Of a stretch of 64,000 bases of DNA, positions 12,758-25,800 are shown in pieces. The translations under genes were made by a program, and so were the position numbers. The stretch is from Rotaria socialis. Taxonomy: Eukaryota; Rotifera; Eurotatoria; Philodinida; Philodinidae. The DNA is taken from NCBI GenBank assembly GCA_905331475.1, contig CAJNYU010002755.1:172417-236416 (forward strand), read 5' to 3'. The number at the start of each line of letters is the position of its first letter. The first letter of the stretch is position 1. The notes under the pieces are model-generated. The model searched no databases, was not told the origin of the DNA, and worked only from the letters and a program-made list of their open reading frames with translations.

Positions 12758-15700
12758 ATACATATTGAAATTTATACTCAAAATAAATATAGTCGCAATA
12801 AACACGAGGAATGTTTTATTGTTATTAGAAACTTCTCTATTTTCCAAGACATCTACAAACATTCGCATTTCAAGCAGAATCAAATAAATACTTTTTGTTT
12901 GACATATTTTCATATAGACTTATTTCTAGAGACATTAGTGTCGATATTCGAATTTTTAAAGCATTCAGGGCATATTGTTTTGAATATGATGCTAGATAAA
13001 GAGAAACCTCACAATCTCCGATGGGACTTTTACAACCACGCTTAATGGAAGGTCTCTAGCAAGATATTCCACATGCTTTGTTATTTCAACTGATTGTGCT
13101 CGAATCATTCAAGTATGACAATGGATAAGTCAATGATCTAAGCACGTAATAAAAAGCATATTTGTCGTTTTTCTCTCCACCTATACGAACTATCGAACCA
13201 TGTGCAGTCGAACGACATTCTTTGTTGTATTGCTCTGCAATTAGCCTAGAATCATGGCTATCTCTTATGCAGCCTGCATATTCTCTTGTTCATTATCTTT
13301 CAACTAGCCAACAACAAGTTCAAACGAGGATGTGGGTGTGAATGGGTGTTCATGTAAAAATGACTAACTCATGCCCTCAGGATAGTAGGTCTGTTATTAG
13401 GTGACACTTTCTGTTTTTTTTTGCAAAATTTGCGTGAATATCAATGAAAGTATATGTGACAGTTGCCATACAATATGAGTTAGAAATGGGTAGTTTTTTG
13501 AATGGTTGTCATTTTCAAACTAAAGATTTTCCATGTTACAGCTATTTTGAAGAAAAATAAAATGGAAATCGCTAAGATCAGGCGTGTAAAAAAGTTGTCC
13601 ATTGAATATCTATAATTTTGATAGTAGGTGTTTACCTCATAGAAGACTTGGTCAAGATCATGTCCATACGTCACAGAGCCTTATAAATTCAGATTTTATC
13701 CAGTTACTCTCATTTTTTAGCTTTGCTACGAGCGAATTATTTCAGCTAAACCATGGAAATAATTCCGAGTATTGTAAGAGAATTTCCTTTGGGAACTGCC
13801 ATGAATACATCGATGACTAGATCTTCGAAAAAGAATTGATTATTGAAAAATCACCTATCAAAAACCATCAGCACTTTGTTAATTATCTACGAGGAGTCAT
13901 GGAGTTGGTACTGATGATATTCAATGCGAAACATTCTCGATAAAAAGATATACTATCTTCATCACATGCTTGTTCTATAATAAAATCATTCTAATTATTT
14001 AGTAGCTCACAATGTGTATGTCAACAAATCCTAAATACCACTAATTCAGATCGAGCTCTGTGATGTTCCTAAAAGCACTGCTTGTATTTAGCAGGGTTAC
14101 TAAATTAAAGTTAAAGAAATTAGAGAATTTAGAAGTGATTATAACTGCAGCTGTACGTGTGAATGCGTGTCTTTTAGCTTCTCTGACATCCACACCCTTT
14201 TACATAATGAAATGATGCCAATTAAATCAGTTGTTGCCACGCTTCTGCTGAATCCTTCCTTGAGAGTCTAGTATCGATTTATAAATTGAATTCAAATCCT
14301 GGATTCTGAGATTAGCTATCCATGGATGGAAGATGAAATAATAATGCTCAACATTTTGATATGCAGTATTTGTAATTTGGTGTCAGTACATGGAGCTTAT
14401 TACTGAGCATTGCCATAATATGCTTTCATATTTCTATTACATTAAAGTCAAGCATAAGGGCATAGGAAATAGCTTGTGAAGCAATATACAAATAACTATT
14501 TTACAATAATTCATAATTTTTGTCTCTATTTTCATAATTACTAGAAGAAAATCATGCTTGCATTCCAGTTAGACGATTTTCAAAAAGTTTAATAGCTTTT
14601 AAGATACGATATCATAAAAGAAATCTCATTTTTTAATTGTACAAAAAAAGATGTGCTATTGATTGCTGAACATGTCTGGAAATAATTAAACTATACGTTG
14701 ATACTAAAATTTATACATAAAAATATATCTTTTTCGATATAAATACATTTACATACATTTATATTTATATTATAGGTACAAGATTAATTTTAATTTCGAG
14801 GAATAAATAGAGCGGACTAAGAATATAAGAGACAAGTGCATTTTGGCTGGGCCTCATACACGAATAATATAATCGCTCATTTATGTCAAATATTTTAGGT
14901 ACTGATAGTAGATGTCTAGCGTGTTGCTAGTGTCTGAGTCAAGTAGTTAGTTTTAAAAGCACAAGGATGTGTCTTGTATAATTAATTGATATGAAAAAAA
15001 GAATTTTATAATTTCTGTTGAGAATAATTTCGGAAAACGTCGTCCTATAAATACTAGTTTAGCCGATCTAATTTTTTATTTGAATATACATTTATATATA
15101 CAATCATATTTCGCATGATACATATTAATCCATAAAGCAGATTTTTTCATTTTAATATGTCAGCATCATTTTTTTTAAATATTTAGATAAATATTTTTTA
15201 TATAATAATTACTTATTTTAATTTTATAAGCAATAGATTAAAACTAAAGTTTTCATCTAGTTTCTACTAAATATGAAGGGATATGAACGTTTAAAATGAA
15301 AATTTACATGTTTTGATTCTAATATTTTGTTCAACTCTAGTAGTATTATCACTATACGTTAACTATCAGACAAGATAGTTTAATAGCATAAAAGCATAGA
15401 TAGGCCAGTACGAACCTAGCCCGAAGCAGCGGCAAGTAAAAACCAGCTAACGAAATAAAAAAAACCACGTAAGTCAAATAGAATAGTAAAATGTATATCA
15501 AATTCGAAACAAAAAAATAAAGATGAACTCCAGGTAGCTAGGCAATTCCGGAGAAAATACTTTTTGCAGAATTGGTCGAGACAATTTTCGTTAGGTGTTG
15601 AAATTAGTTATCCAACATTTTTAAATGAGAACGGTATAGAACGGATTCCGAAAAGATGAAAAATTGTTTTTAAGAAAAAAAGTTTTTTCGAAAAGTGGAA

Positions 15701-17039
15701 CGCGTTCTACACCATTTTTTTCTTCGATTATTTTTCACTGGGGAACGTAATGGAATCTTCATACGCTAGTTGCTTACTGTGCGTTGATCTCAGAGGTAGA
15801 AACAGCACTCGAAAGCAATCCACAAATGAAAATTTTCATAGTGCAGTACACAAAAATAATACCTCAACAAGTACTTAGAAACTTGTATTTTATGGAATAA
15901 ATGTTTTAATAAATATAAATTCTCTCAACTGCGGAAAGGCTTCATTAAAACAAAATAATTCTGTGTTTGACTATCTTTGCGTGTGTCTATAAGAATCTGT
16001 ACGTATGTAACAGCATAGTTTGGGACTAATGGTCTCATATGATGAATACTTTGAGTAATGCCTCTCATCAGATGTCTTTTTCATTCTATTATTCAGTTAA
16101 TCAAATGACTTTGATCAAGTTAAGCATCCAAATTCATTGTGCACATTGATTATCGATATTTAGAACTAATACAAACTTCTAGGTGATAAATGCGAGTAAG
16201 CATTCTGCTATTTTGCTAACTAAAAATTCCCATATTTTGTTACAATGTGTTTGTGCCAGTAATGCATGGACATCCTTTATTGTTCACATATTTGTTGTCT
16301 ATCTTTTTAATTACCCTTTGGAACTGTCGTGCAGACAGGACTATTACTTTCTCATCAGTGTTATAGGATGTGTTATTCTCAACGGATATTGTACAACCTA
16401 CTACTATCATTAATATATCTGATCTTCTTCTAAATATTATCCGTATATCATTGCGCAATGTGATTACGTTTCTGAACGTAATTAATGTAAGGTGGAAATG
16501 TCTATCATATCCTTTTCTGTTCTTTCTTTTCTCTCTCTCTCTCTCTCTCGTGTGCACGTATATAAGGTGAGTACATTGTATTATACATCAGAACTGGGAT
16601 GTAGACAGAACTGGAAAAGAACTAGAACATCGAAGAATGGAGTAGTGTTACTAAAAGCATGTATATACCGAGGATAGCGGTAACACTACCCTTCCAGTTT
16701 CCCTTTGCGATCACAAATAAATAAAATTAAAGCTGCAGCAGTAACGAATATAAACTATCCATTTATCATCAAACAAAATTCGTTACAGTGTTGAAGACTA
16801 TATCTATTCAGAACCTCTTGAATACGCATATCATTTCAGTAGAGAGCTATAGCGACAATAAACTTGCAAGGCTTGTTCTATAATTTATATAGCTACATAT
16901 TTAGTGATTAGATCAACTAAAATAATAAATGAGCATGTGAATGTGCGCGAAGATATAAGGATAAACGAATGTGCATTGGAATACCGTTGTAGGAGTATTT
17001 ACAGATTAAAGTTTGGAAGTAATTGTATATTTTTGAGTA
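12758..17039. other. Long intergenic region, no gene seen
   Basis: About 4.3 kb of AT-rich DNA. It holds a TGTGGGTGTG-type telomere-like stretch at 13331-13350, its complement ATCCACACCC near 14188-14197, a repeat fragment near 15600-15745 shared with about 12038-12066, and a (CT)n run at 16531-16549. Open frames around 16240-16677 read through the (CT)n run and are not credible. Confidence 0.5.
16531..16549. repeat. (CT)n microsatellite
   Basis: Uninterrupted CT dinucleotides, about nine units. Confidence 0.9.
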
Positions 17040-17049
17040 ATCCCATGTA

Positions 17050-17420
17050 ATAAAAACCGCATGAAAATCGGCGGTTAACCGCGGTTTTACCGGTCCGGTT
17101 ACCGGCTCTCATTACCGCAGAACGGATAAATACCGCGGTTTACCGCAAAAATTGATCCGGTATTCGCAACATGGGATGCCACAGATCCGAAATTTTGGAG
17201 ATGCCACAGCATCTCACGGTGGAGCCGCCGCATCTCTTGCGGGAGATGAGATCGCCTCCCGGTGGACATATGCTCACATGCTGAGAGATATTCATGCCCC
17301 GCATAAGATGCCGCATCTTCAGCAAGAGATCCAGCGTCTCTGGCTGGAGATGCCGCGGTATCTCCAATATTTAGGATATGTGGCACTACTGAAAGCAGTA
17401 AAAAGAAATGGATGATTGAT
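17050..17420. repeat. GC-rich imperfect hairpin element
   Basis: A GC-rich island in AT-rich DNA. It opens with short CCGCGGTT/CCGGTTACCGG words (17070-17150). The following 250 bp form a diverged inverted repeat: GGATGCCACAGATCC near 17171 pairs with GGATATGTGGCAC near 17373, and GATGCCGC/GCGGCATC words recur on both sides. Open frames exist on both strands (17099-17488 and 17152-17415) because the sequence is GC-rich and self-complementary, not because it codes. Confidence 0.65.
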
Positions 17421-19097
17421 GTATTAATTAATTTTATCATTAGATAGAATAGTATAATTGATGAGAGTTTATCGTGGACCACTATCATTCATAATCTTGT
17501 TTAAATTTGGGTGGCTCGGTTGGGTGCCACTGTGTTACACAGTTGTCTGTGGTGAAACAATCCTTTGACCCATTTGCTTAGTTCAGGAAGTAAGCTTAGA
17601 CATACCCATGGAAGAAAAAGACAAACCACATTGATGTGATCAAGAAATATATCGGTTTGAATTTGAGAAAGGAATGTTGGATAGCCTAGTATTTGTACAA
17701 CCCCTACGATTCGGCACGGTATCCGAGCGGTTATGTAAAGGCTTGAAATCGCAAGCAATTTTAGTGTCATGCGTCACTGTTGTCACCATATCCTTCCTTG
17801 TTGTAGACGGCGCCTGTGTCGAACTATTCGTACAATTAAGGCTACATTTGCCAATGCATTTACAACCACAGGGAAGCCATTGTTGAATGTCCAATCGAAT
17901 GTACCAAGTATTTTGTCAAAAACAAGACAACAATCAGCAAAGTCACATAAATTACTAGTGTAATCCCACTTTGTACCGTCGCATGAATAAATTAAAATAG
18001 GAAAAAAATAAAATATTACAGGATAAATAAGACAAAGCATAAGTGGTTGATCATGAAAAACAAGACGCATCCATTAAATATGCACTTATTACATAGAGAC
18101 CAAATTAAAAGAAAGTCTACCATGTACAGAAAGGTGGCGTAGCTATTGTGGCATAAGTATGATAATAGAAATTTATTAGAATTGGCAAAACACATGATAG
18201 TTGAATGAAATTAACCAAAAGTAAAATAAATAATGCTTTATTATGCGGAGCACGAAGATGATTTCGATACTTAGTAAAAAAGTTTTGTTCGCAGATACTT
18301 CAAAAGTTGTGTTATTTTATTCTTATGAATTTTTATGCGATGCTACAATTCATTCGGTAATTTGAATAGAAAAATATGGAATGAATATAATAATTATCTT
18401 TTTTTCTACTCTGTTTAAAATATTCTTTGGAAGTTTCTTTTTTATTCTTAGTCTTACTGTTCCTAAGTATCCTCACGCGTAGATTGCTTTCTATAATAAT
18501 TTTCTTAATTGTGCAGTTCAGCCGGCTGACAATAAATGAGAAGAGTGCTAATTAAAACTTATCTTATCAGTGGTGATATTTTCTTTTTCGTTTCCTATAT
18601 CATGAAGAGTAGAGATGAATTAATTGAAAAAAATTATTTTTCAAAAAAATTATAATGTGTGTCTTTACGAGAGACAATCCAATGGAGAGAGCTCTAACAC
18701 GAGAAGTGACTAACTTAGGTCGAACCACTATATGAAAAAAATGTTCAAGTAAGAATCAGCTCACTGCACAGTTTTTAAAACAGCAAAAAGGACTTTGTAT
18801 GTTATTTCATGGAAAATTTCTCCAATAAAGAGAGAAGAAAAGCTGATTAAAATATAATGTGACATGTTATGCGATTTTTTTTCCGTCTAACTCACCAACA
18901 GCAGTTCATTTATTTTTTACATAGATTGAGCAGGACATCTGTTCCATGGTGACATAAACGTGTCTGGTTAGGTACACCAGAAAATAATAAAAAATAAGAA
19001 GATAGTAGATCGAAAAAAAATGAAACCGCAGTTGATTGTTATAATCTATTACATATTCTTCCGTGAAAATCATCTTGTGGAATTTCTGATCGTTGTA
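17421..19097. other. Intergenic, no gene seen
   Basis: AT-rich spacer. A stretch at about 17710-17762 (GTATCCGAGCGGTTA followed by GGCTTGAAATCGC) recalls the D arm and anticodon arm of a class II tRNA such as tRNA-Ser, but no T arm or matching acceptor stem follows, so it is not called as a gene. Confidence 0.45.
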
Positions 19098-19986
19098 CTT
19101 AGGTCTGACCAAAAGTTTTGCAATTTAAAAAAAATTAAAGAAACAGAAAGTTCGAGTTTTATTTTATTAAATGTTGATGATAGTTACCATGATTATATAT
19201 ATCAAGTTCAATCTTTTCTAACAATTTTTTAAAAGCTTTCTTGAACTCTTTCGAAAAACAATTTAGGTATCTTGGATACCACATGAACTAATCATATTTC
19301 ATTTATTTAATTAGTTAAACTGCGCTCAATAGAATTGGTTAGCCAAAAATTACATAGTATCAGGCCTGGTGAATATGATATTATATTGATTCACTCGTCT
19401 GCCATATAATTAATGACATTGGATAAATATGGAGTCAACGAGAATCGTCAAGCAATTTTGTACATTTTGGCCCTGATATCTCTGTTTGTTTCGATATTCC
19501 ATTAACAAAAGGCTTCGGTCAATTTTCAATATGATACTTGTGACCTACAGCCTTGTCTTTATCTACACCGAGAACTATTTGATTTAAAGAATATACTAAA
19601 CAAAGTTTTGGTTAAAATCTGTCTTCATGAACAATAGTCTTTGACGATTCATCTTCAATAAGCTAGCAAGCATCAGATGGCTTATGACTAACCTGTCTAA
19701 AATAAATCCATATCCCATCGCTAGTAGTGCTAGAACGCAAGTGCCATGATCGAACAAAATTTCACTGAACTTTTAAGCCAATGAAATATGATTGGTCCAT
19801 GTGATATCCAAGATATCTAAACTTTTTTTGAAAGAGTTCAAAAACATTTTTAACAAACTGTTAGAAAGGATTCAACTTGGCATATATAATCATGGCAACT
19901 ATCATCAACATTTAATAAAATAAAACTCGATCTTTCTCTTTTTCTTTAATTTTTTTTAAATTGCGGAAGTTTTGGTCAGACCTAAG
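19098..19986. mobile_element. Mariner-like foldback element flanked by TA
   Basis: The ends read CTTAGGTCTGACC at the left and GGTCAGACCTAAG at the right, each bordered by TA (19096-19097 and 19987-19988), the duplication made by Tc1/mariner transposases. The inverted arms extend about 205 bp (19098-19303 and 19780-19986) with modest divergence. The roughly 480-bp centre has no usable frame, so this is a non-autonomous copy of 889 bp. Confidence 0.8.
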
Positions 19987-19988
19987 TA

Positions 19989-21022
19989 TTATTAATTTGT
20001 ATCATGAATGTGTTAGTTTAAATTCACTTTGTGTAAGACGACAATATAATATTGACACCGAAAAGTTTATTTTTCTTGAAGAATTAATATGCTTTAGATA
20101 GGCTTTAATACGTAACTTTGCATAACTATGAAGTGGCAAAACATAGTTTTGGTCTTCTTTCTAACTAGCCTGAAGGATGTGGATGTAACTGTGATCGCAG
20201 CGCATATACGGCCACCGATATGTACATGAGTGTACCTATAGATTGGTTAACACCAAAGTAATATTCATACTTACTTATTGATTTCAAATCTCAAAGCTAA
20301 TAAGACTTTACCGAACTCCTATACGTCGTACTATCTTCCTATGAAGTGAAAATTTTCGACTCCGAAGAACTCAAGCATCTTTTTTTTATATAATACGAAC
20401 GAAGTCTAATATATTCTATCCTTGAGATGTTAACAGAGACATTGACAAATGTGGTGAGGGTGATGATCGGACCCAATCGACTCTGCTTGTCCTAGATCAT
20501 CTAGAAATAATCATGATGGACTATGACCAATGCTGTAGGTTTTGAATGCAATTACTATTATTTTCCACAATTGTGCAAAGAATTCTGGTTGTTTAAAGTT
20601 TCAGTGGGTGTTACTATATGTAGTAGACAAAAGCTGTAGTTGAACTACTACCTCGATATTGAAATTATCGTTTTCTCCGAAAGTTTCTTGTTGATAGACA
20701 ATCATTACATTCTTTGTTGAAAAATAAGAAACTCAAAATTTTTAAATTGAACAATTTTACTAGTCGCTCAGAGTTTGCAGTAACTCTGGCTGATTCTGTA
20801 ACGGAAGAATCAACTTTTCCATAGCTGTTACCATGAAATTTTCTATGAAGATAAATCATGAGGAATATTTTCTTTTGATCTAGACGGAAAGCAATTCTGC
20901 GATCGGTACGAGATCTTGGCGGTATATTATATTTAACAAATAAGAATGTTTAGATTAACCATAAATACAAAAGAAAAACAATAGTTAAGTCTTTTTTTTT
21001 CTATCTAACATAATTGCATGTT
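19989..21022. other. Intergenic, 3' side of the glutathionylspermidine synthetase gene
   Basis: No credible coding region. A 64-codon minus-strand frame at 20665-20859 has no supporting features. Confidence 0.5.
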
Positions 21023-22873
21023 TTATTTCCATACAATACAGCAAGCAGTCACTGGACTATCGGCATCCGTAATTAATTTTGTATCTTCACGTATTCCAAA
21101 ACCAGCAAATAGACCGTGTATTATCCAACTGCCAATAATAGCACGATAACCATCAAAATTTGTCAACGAAAATAGTTCTTGATATATACAATTTCGATCA
21201 ACAAATTTACCTTTGGTTTCATCAATAACAGATTCGCCATTAACATTGTATAATGTTACATTATGACCACATCGACCTACAATTGGCTTTTTAACAAAAG
21301 GTACTTGTTTTAAATCATCAGTTAATACATATTCACTACGTAAAAGATTCGGATGATTTGGATACAACGACCATAGAATAGGCAATATGGCTTTATTGCT
21401 TGGTATAACTTTCCACAATGGTTCAAAAACTTTGATATCATCATTTAAGAGTATTTGACAGAGAAATGGATGTTCACCATCGATTTTATTATTTAGAGTC
21501 TTTTCGTTTTCATATTTTGTATAGTTGCTAAAAATTGTTTCCCACATCCATAATTTCCATACTAATTCAACTTGATAACCTTCATTGTCAATTATTTTTG
21601 AATCTTGCCAATATAAATCATTCGTTAAAATACATATTTTTGAATCAATATTTGCGTCTTTCAATACATTTTGCATGTAATATGCAGTTAACAATTCTTC
21701 TTGGTCGGCATCGATTAAAATATGTACACGTTTAATTGAAGAGAATTTTTTCCAATTCTTAACTAAAATATGATGCAATTGAAAACCGGACATAAATGTA
21801 CGTTCGAAATTAATTGTTTTTGCCCATTTTTCTTGTATTATTGCTGTTTCAAATAAAGCCGAAGCACTATCTGCATTGTATTCGAATACTTTGATTTCCT
21901 TCCCATTAAATGCTAAATCGAAACGACCCGACATCGTTAAATTTTTTTCGTTTAACCACGATTGACGGATTTTTGGCCAGAAAATTTCCGGAATGCAAAA
22001 CTTTGCCAATAATTCATCGTTTTTTAATACGTAATCTGTGGCATTAAGAAACATTTCATGTAGTTCATTGGATACGCCACCTATATTTAATAGTAAATCT
22101 TGATTTGCTTTATAATAAGGTAACGTATTTGTATCAGTACGTATTAGATCACTTCCATATAAATCCATAAATAATTTTTCAGCTTTATCATTTTCATTCA
22201 ACCATGAAAATGTTAAATGTGTATTTTTATTAGGTATCGTACAACGTTCGAACGTTCCCATGGAATTCGTTTGGTGATATTGTTTTAAAACTAAATCAAG
22301 TTTTGTTTCATCTAATGGTTCTAAATTTTCACTATCTTCAACTGTCATCCAGCCGGATACTTCATGTTGATCTTCAATATAATAGCAATTATTTTTAAAT
22401 ATCAATGGGATTTGGCGCGAATAATTATCCGACCAATTATAATATTCATAGTTTTGTTCAGCAACACGGATATAACCGGGTACTACGTCACATATAATAG
22501 CAATATGACCAAATGGTAATGCTGAACTTCGTGGATAGATGAGTAACGAATCACGTTTTGGTTTTTCTGATGAACCATTTAAATAGGGTGTTAGCGAAAT
22601 TTTTCTCCCATCAGTAAGATGTTCAAGAGTCCGCAATTGATTCCATATGTCGGCAGCATGAAGTATATTTGGTAAAATACAACTTTTACACATTAAAAGC
22701 CATCGGCGTGCGAATTCAATACATTCCCATTTAAAGCCCAAAAATATTCCATGATAATAGTGACGTTCGAGGAACAAAACATGATCATCACCATTGGAAT
22801 AAGCACAGACATTTGTGGATGTAACACCTTGTACGTGATTGAAAGGTACGACTTCACGTCTATTATGTAGCAT
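21023..22873 (-). CDS. Bifunctional glutathionylspermidine synthetase/amidase (trypanothione synthetase family), intronless
   Basis: A single-exon 616-aa protein, close to the roughly 619 aa of the E. coli enzyme. The N-terminal third is a CHAP-type amidase: KWECIEFARRW carries the nucleophile Cys51 and FGHIAII the His123, followed by RVAEQNYEYYNW. The C-terminal two thirds is the ATP-grasp synthetase, with SGRFDLAF, VFEYNADSAS, VWKLWMWET, EPLWKVIPSNKAILPILWS and a KPIVGRCGHN segment all in the expected order. The family couples glutathione to spermidine with ATP, and its amidase reverses this; trypanothione synthetases add a second glutathione, and sequence alone does not tell which activity dominates. 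I use the ATG at 22873. A longer in-frame start at 22900 would cross TATTTTCTAG, which looks like a splice or trans-splice acceptor. Lack of introns beside intron-rich animal genes, and the family's distribution, point to horizontal acquisition. Confidence 0.93.
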   Translation of the reverse strand: MLHNRREVVPFNHVQGVTSTNVCAYSNGDDHVLFLERHYYHGIFLGFKWECIEFARRWLLMCKSCILPNILHAADIWNQLRTLEHLTDGRKISLTPYLNGSSEKPKRDSLLIYPRSSALPFGHIAIICDVVPGYIRVAEQNYEYYNWSDNYSRQIPLIFKNNCYYIEDQHEVSGWMTVEDSENLEPLDETKLDLVLKQYHQTNSMGTFERCTIPNKNTHLTFSWLNENDKAEKLFMDLYGSDLIRTDTNTLPYYKANQDLLLNIGGVSNELHEMFLNATDYVLKNDELLAKFCIPEIFWPKIRQSWLNEKNLTMSGRFDLAFNGKEIKVFEYNADSASALFETAIIQEKWAKTINFERTFMSGFQLHHILVKNWKKFSSIKRVHILIDADQEELLTAYYMQNVLKDANIDSKICILTNDLYWQDSKIIDNEGYQVELVWKLWMWETIFSNYTKYENEKTLNNKIDGEHPFLCQILLNDDIKVFEPLWKVIPSNKAILPILWSLYPNHPNLLRSEYVLTDDLKQVPFVKKPIVGRCGHNVTLYNVNGESVIDETKGKFVDRNCIYQELFSLTNFDGYRAIIGSWIIHGLFAGFGIREDTKLITDADSPVTACCIVWK

Positions 22874-25800
22874 GTTTATTTTTATTTCTAGAAAATACAA
22901 TGGTTATCATTATCAAAGAGAGTAGAAGAAAACAAATTGAATAAATATTTAACAGACTTCAAAGTACTTATCTCTTACAGGGTATGAGACTTAAGATAGT
23001 TGAGAACAATATGTCTCTGTAGGCTTTCATTGTAGAAATTTTAGCTGGAAACTTGCTCTTTTGATTTTTTTTTCTCACGAATGTATTGCTACAAGCTGAG
23101 AATCAGATACAGCAACAATTTCTAGTCACAGAGAACCGGTGCATGAAGAAAAAAAAATGATCATATCAAACCGGGATTCACATCTGCTTACAAAAAAGAT
23201 CAATTTCAACGTTCTATATTCACAGACCAGGACCTTTAATAAGTCACTAATACAACCGATTGTTTTGTCAATTAACCGCATTTTTATGTGAACCAGCTCC
23301 AAGCAAAAAAACACTCGGTCTTGAGAAGTTCATGATTTTGATCAACTTTCTGTTCCGTGATATTTAACATATGAATCTATTACGTCATTTAGCTTTAATT
23401 TGCATTATTTTCCAACCCAAAACTATTTAAAAATTTGTTTTTTTTAAAAGAATCATATTTCAGTATAAACACAAACAGTCGTCGGTGCAAAGGGCACAAT
23501 AATAATTAATGAAAACAAGTGCACTATTTATTTTAAAGGACGAGAAAATAGTTACCTGCTACTTCCTCTCCATGCAGGCGAAAGTAAATACTTATTTAAA
23601 AAAAAGAAAAATGTGCGTCGATTGCCATGTTATACGTAGATAATATTTATATGATGACCCGAATGGTCTGCTTATCAAAAGAGTATATCAAGTTGAATGT
23701 GGTTTTCGATGAGTTTTGTCTACTCAAAGTCAATAAAAATTTAAATAGCGAAATTTCGATAAAGACAAAAACAAATAATTCAGTTTAAATATAAAATAAA
23801 AACAATTGTAAAAGCATTTTGGAATACAGCTGATATTTTTTTAACACAATCATAATTCCAAAGTGTTTTTATATTTATTCAATCGTTTATTTCTTTTTCA
23901 TGAAAAAGAAATGAACATTTTTTTCATAATTAGGCCTAACTGTAGTTGATTTAGACCACCCATGAATTAAGCTAAACGTCGGGTATAATCATGTGTAAAG
24001 AAAAGCTTCGTTATATCGACCGCCGTGTATAAACAGTAAAAGAACAGAACAAACGACATTGGGAGACAACCAAAGAAAGAAGGTAGAAGTACCCAAGCAT
24101 AAAAACATACGTTATTTAAAAAAATACTGAAAGCTTTTTCTATCGAAGTAGCAACGAATATATAAGTTTATGCTTACACTATAAGAAATTTTGTTGTTGC
24201 TGTTGTCGTAGTTTTTCCTTTTACTCAATATTTTTTTTCTTCGGATGAATTTTAAAAAAATTGTAATTTAATTATATATATATATATATATATATAATCC
24301 ACAGCATGCACGAAAAAAGCATCAGCGATGATGACGATGCATTTTACTACTAAAAAAAAGAAAAGTTTGCGTGCATACCATTTAGCTGGGCTTAAGGATG
24401 ACATCCACATATTCGCATAGTTTCCTTTTCTTTCCTCATAACAACAGAGAAAGAAAGAAAAGTTTAAAGAAATAAAATTGCTATGTCACTCTGACAGTGT
24501 CATATCTGTGGAACTTCGCCGATGAATCACTCTATTAAATGGAGAAAGAAATTCTTCTTCTTGTGTTGTTTATGAGAAATAATTCTTCTCTAAAGTAGCA
24601 GATAATCAAAATCACTCTCACAATGTGTCGCTAGAATACGGGAGTGATATGTCTTATTGAAGTTACTACTGTCGGCAAGAGAAATAAAAATAACTCGACA
24701 ACAGCTCGAAACTTAGCGTAAAAATCATCAGCAAGACATGCGACAATTGTTTTATGGAAAGAGAATCAGGTAAGGTAGACGTCAACATAGAAACGAAACA
24801 TTATTTTGAGTAGTTTTGGTAACTTTATGCGTACCGAACGCTGTTCTCTATTGAACTTTGGAGAAAAAGTGTTAAGCGAATATCATTCGAAAAACAGAAT
24901 ATTACCAATTTTCATGAAATCCTAAACTATTTACTTGACCTGCATGATTATCAAACATCGACAAAATAGTTCTTCAAAGTAGCAGTACTCACAGATTAAA
25001 GAACATAATACTCCATACACATCATTCGGTAAAGTATCATATGTTTATTAATTTTTATAAAACCTAATATCTGTTGGGACCTCTTGGCTTTTATACCCAA
25101 TTCTAAATGTGATATTAATCTTTGATATTCAGACTGGTGACTAATTTTCATCACGCGTTGCTATTTGGCTTCCTCTCTCATATGATCGAACTATTCCAGA
25201 AGAAAAAAAGCCAGAGTTGCGCACTTTCTTTCAAATTCGATTTCTGCGTGATGTGAATCAAATTACCTGTATGCGTCAGTAGCATAATATATCACTAACT
25301 TCATCATGTAAGCAGATATGATGCGAAAGTGAAGCATATGTTACTCAACCAATAATCATTCAGATTATTCTTTCGTTGTGCTTCGATAGAAAAGACCATT
25401 CTGCTTTCTTACCTCATACTCATAAATAATGTGTTATGTCGGAAGAGAAAGGAAACACTTGAAAAAAATGACTTGGCAATTTTTTTTCTAAAGCAAAGTT
25501 GAAAAACTGCATAAAAACAACAATACCATTGATTATTCACGATCCAAAGTAGCAAATTTCAAGGTTTGATTTTTGATTCATTGGAAAAGCTTTTGGTTTT
25601 TTCAGAGTGAACTGCCGAAGAAGATATCAGTTTTAGTTATCCTAATCGTAAATATTTACCGTCTATATTACAAAGAAAATAGAAACCAAATTTGTTTTTT
25701 CTAGTCAAGTACATACGAAGGAGCATGTAAGAGGATGATGGATATTTTCTGTATTTTAGAGATTGAAGCAGATATCAATTTGCTATCCTATTAAAATTGA

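Noticed and set aside
16240..16677. Overlapping open frames of 61-105 codons on both strands
   Set aside because: They read through a CT microsatellite and show no family features or gene signals.
17099..17488. 129-codon minus-strand frame and an 87-codon plus-strand frame
   Set aside because: Both are explained by the GC-rich, self-complementary repeat, which lacks stop codons by composition.
17710..17762. tRNA-Ser-like sequence
   Set aside because: The D-arm and anticodon-arm likeness is real but no T arm, variable arm or acceptor stem can be found, so it is at best a fragment.
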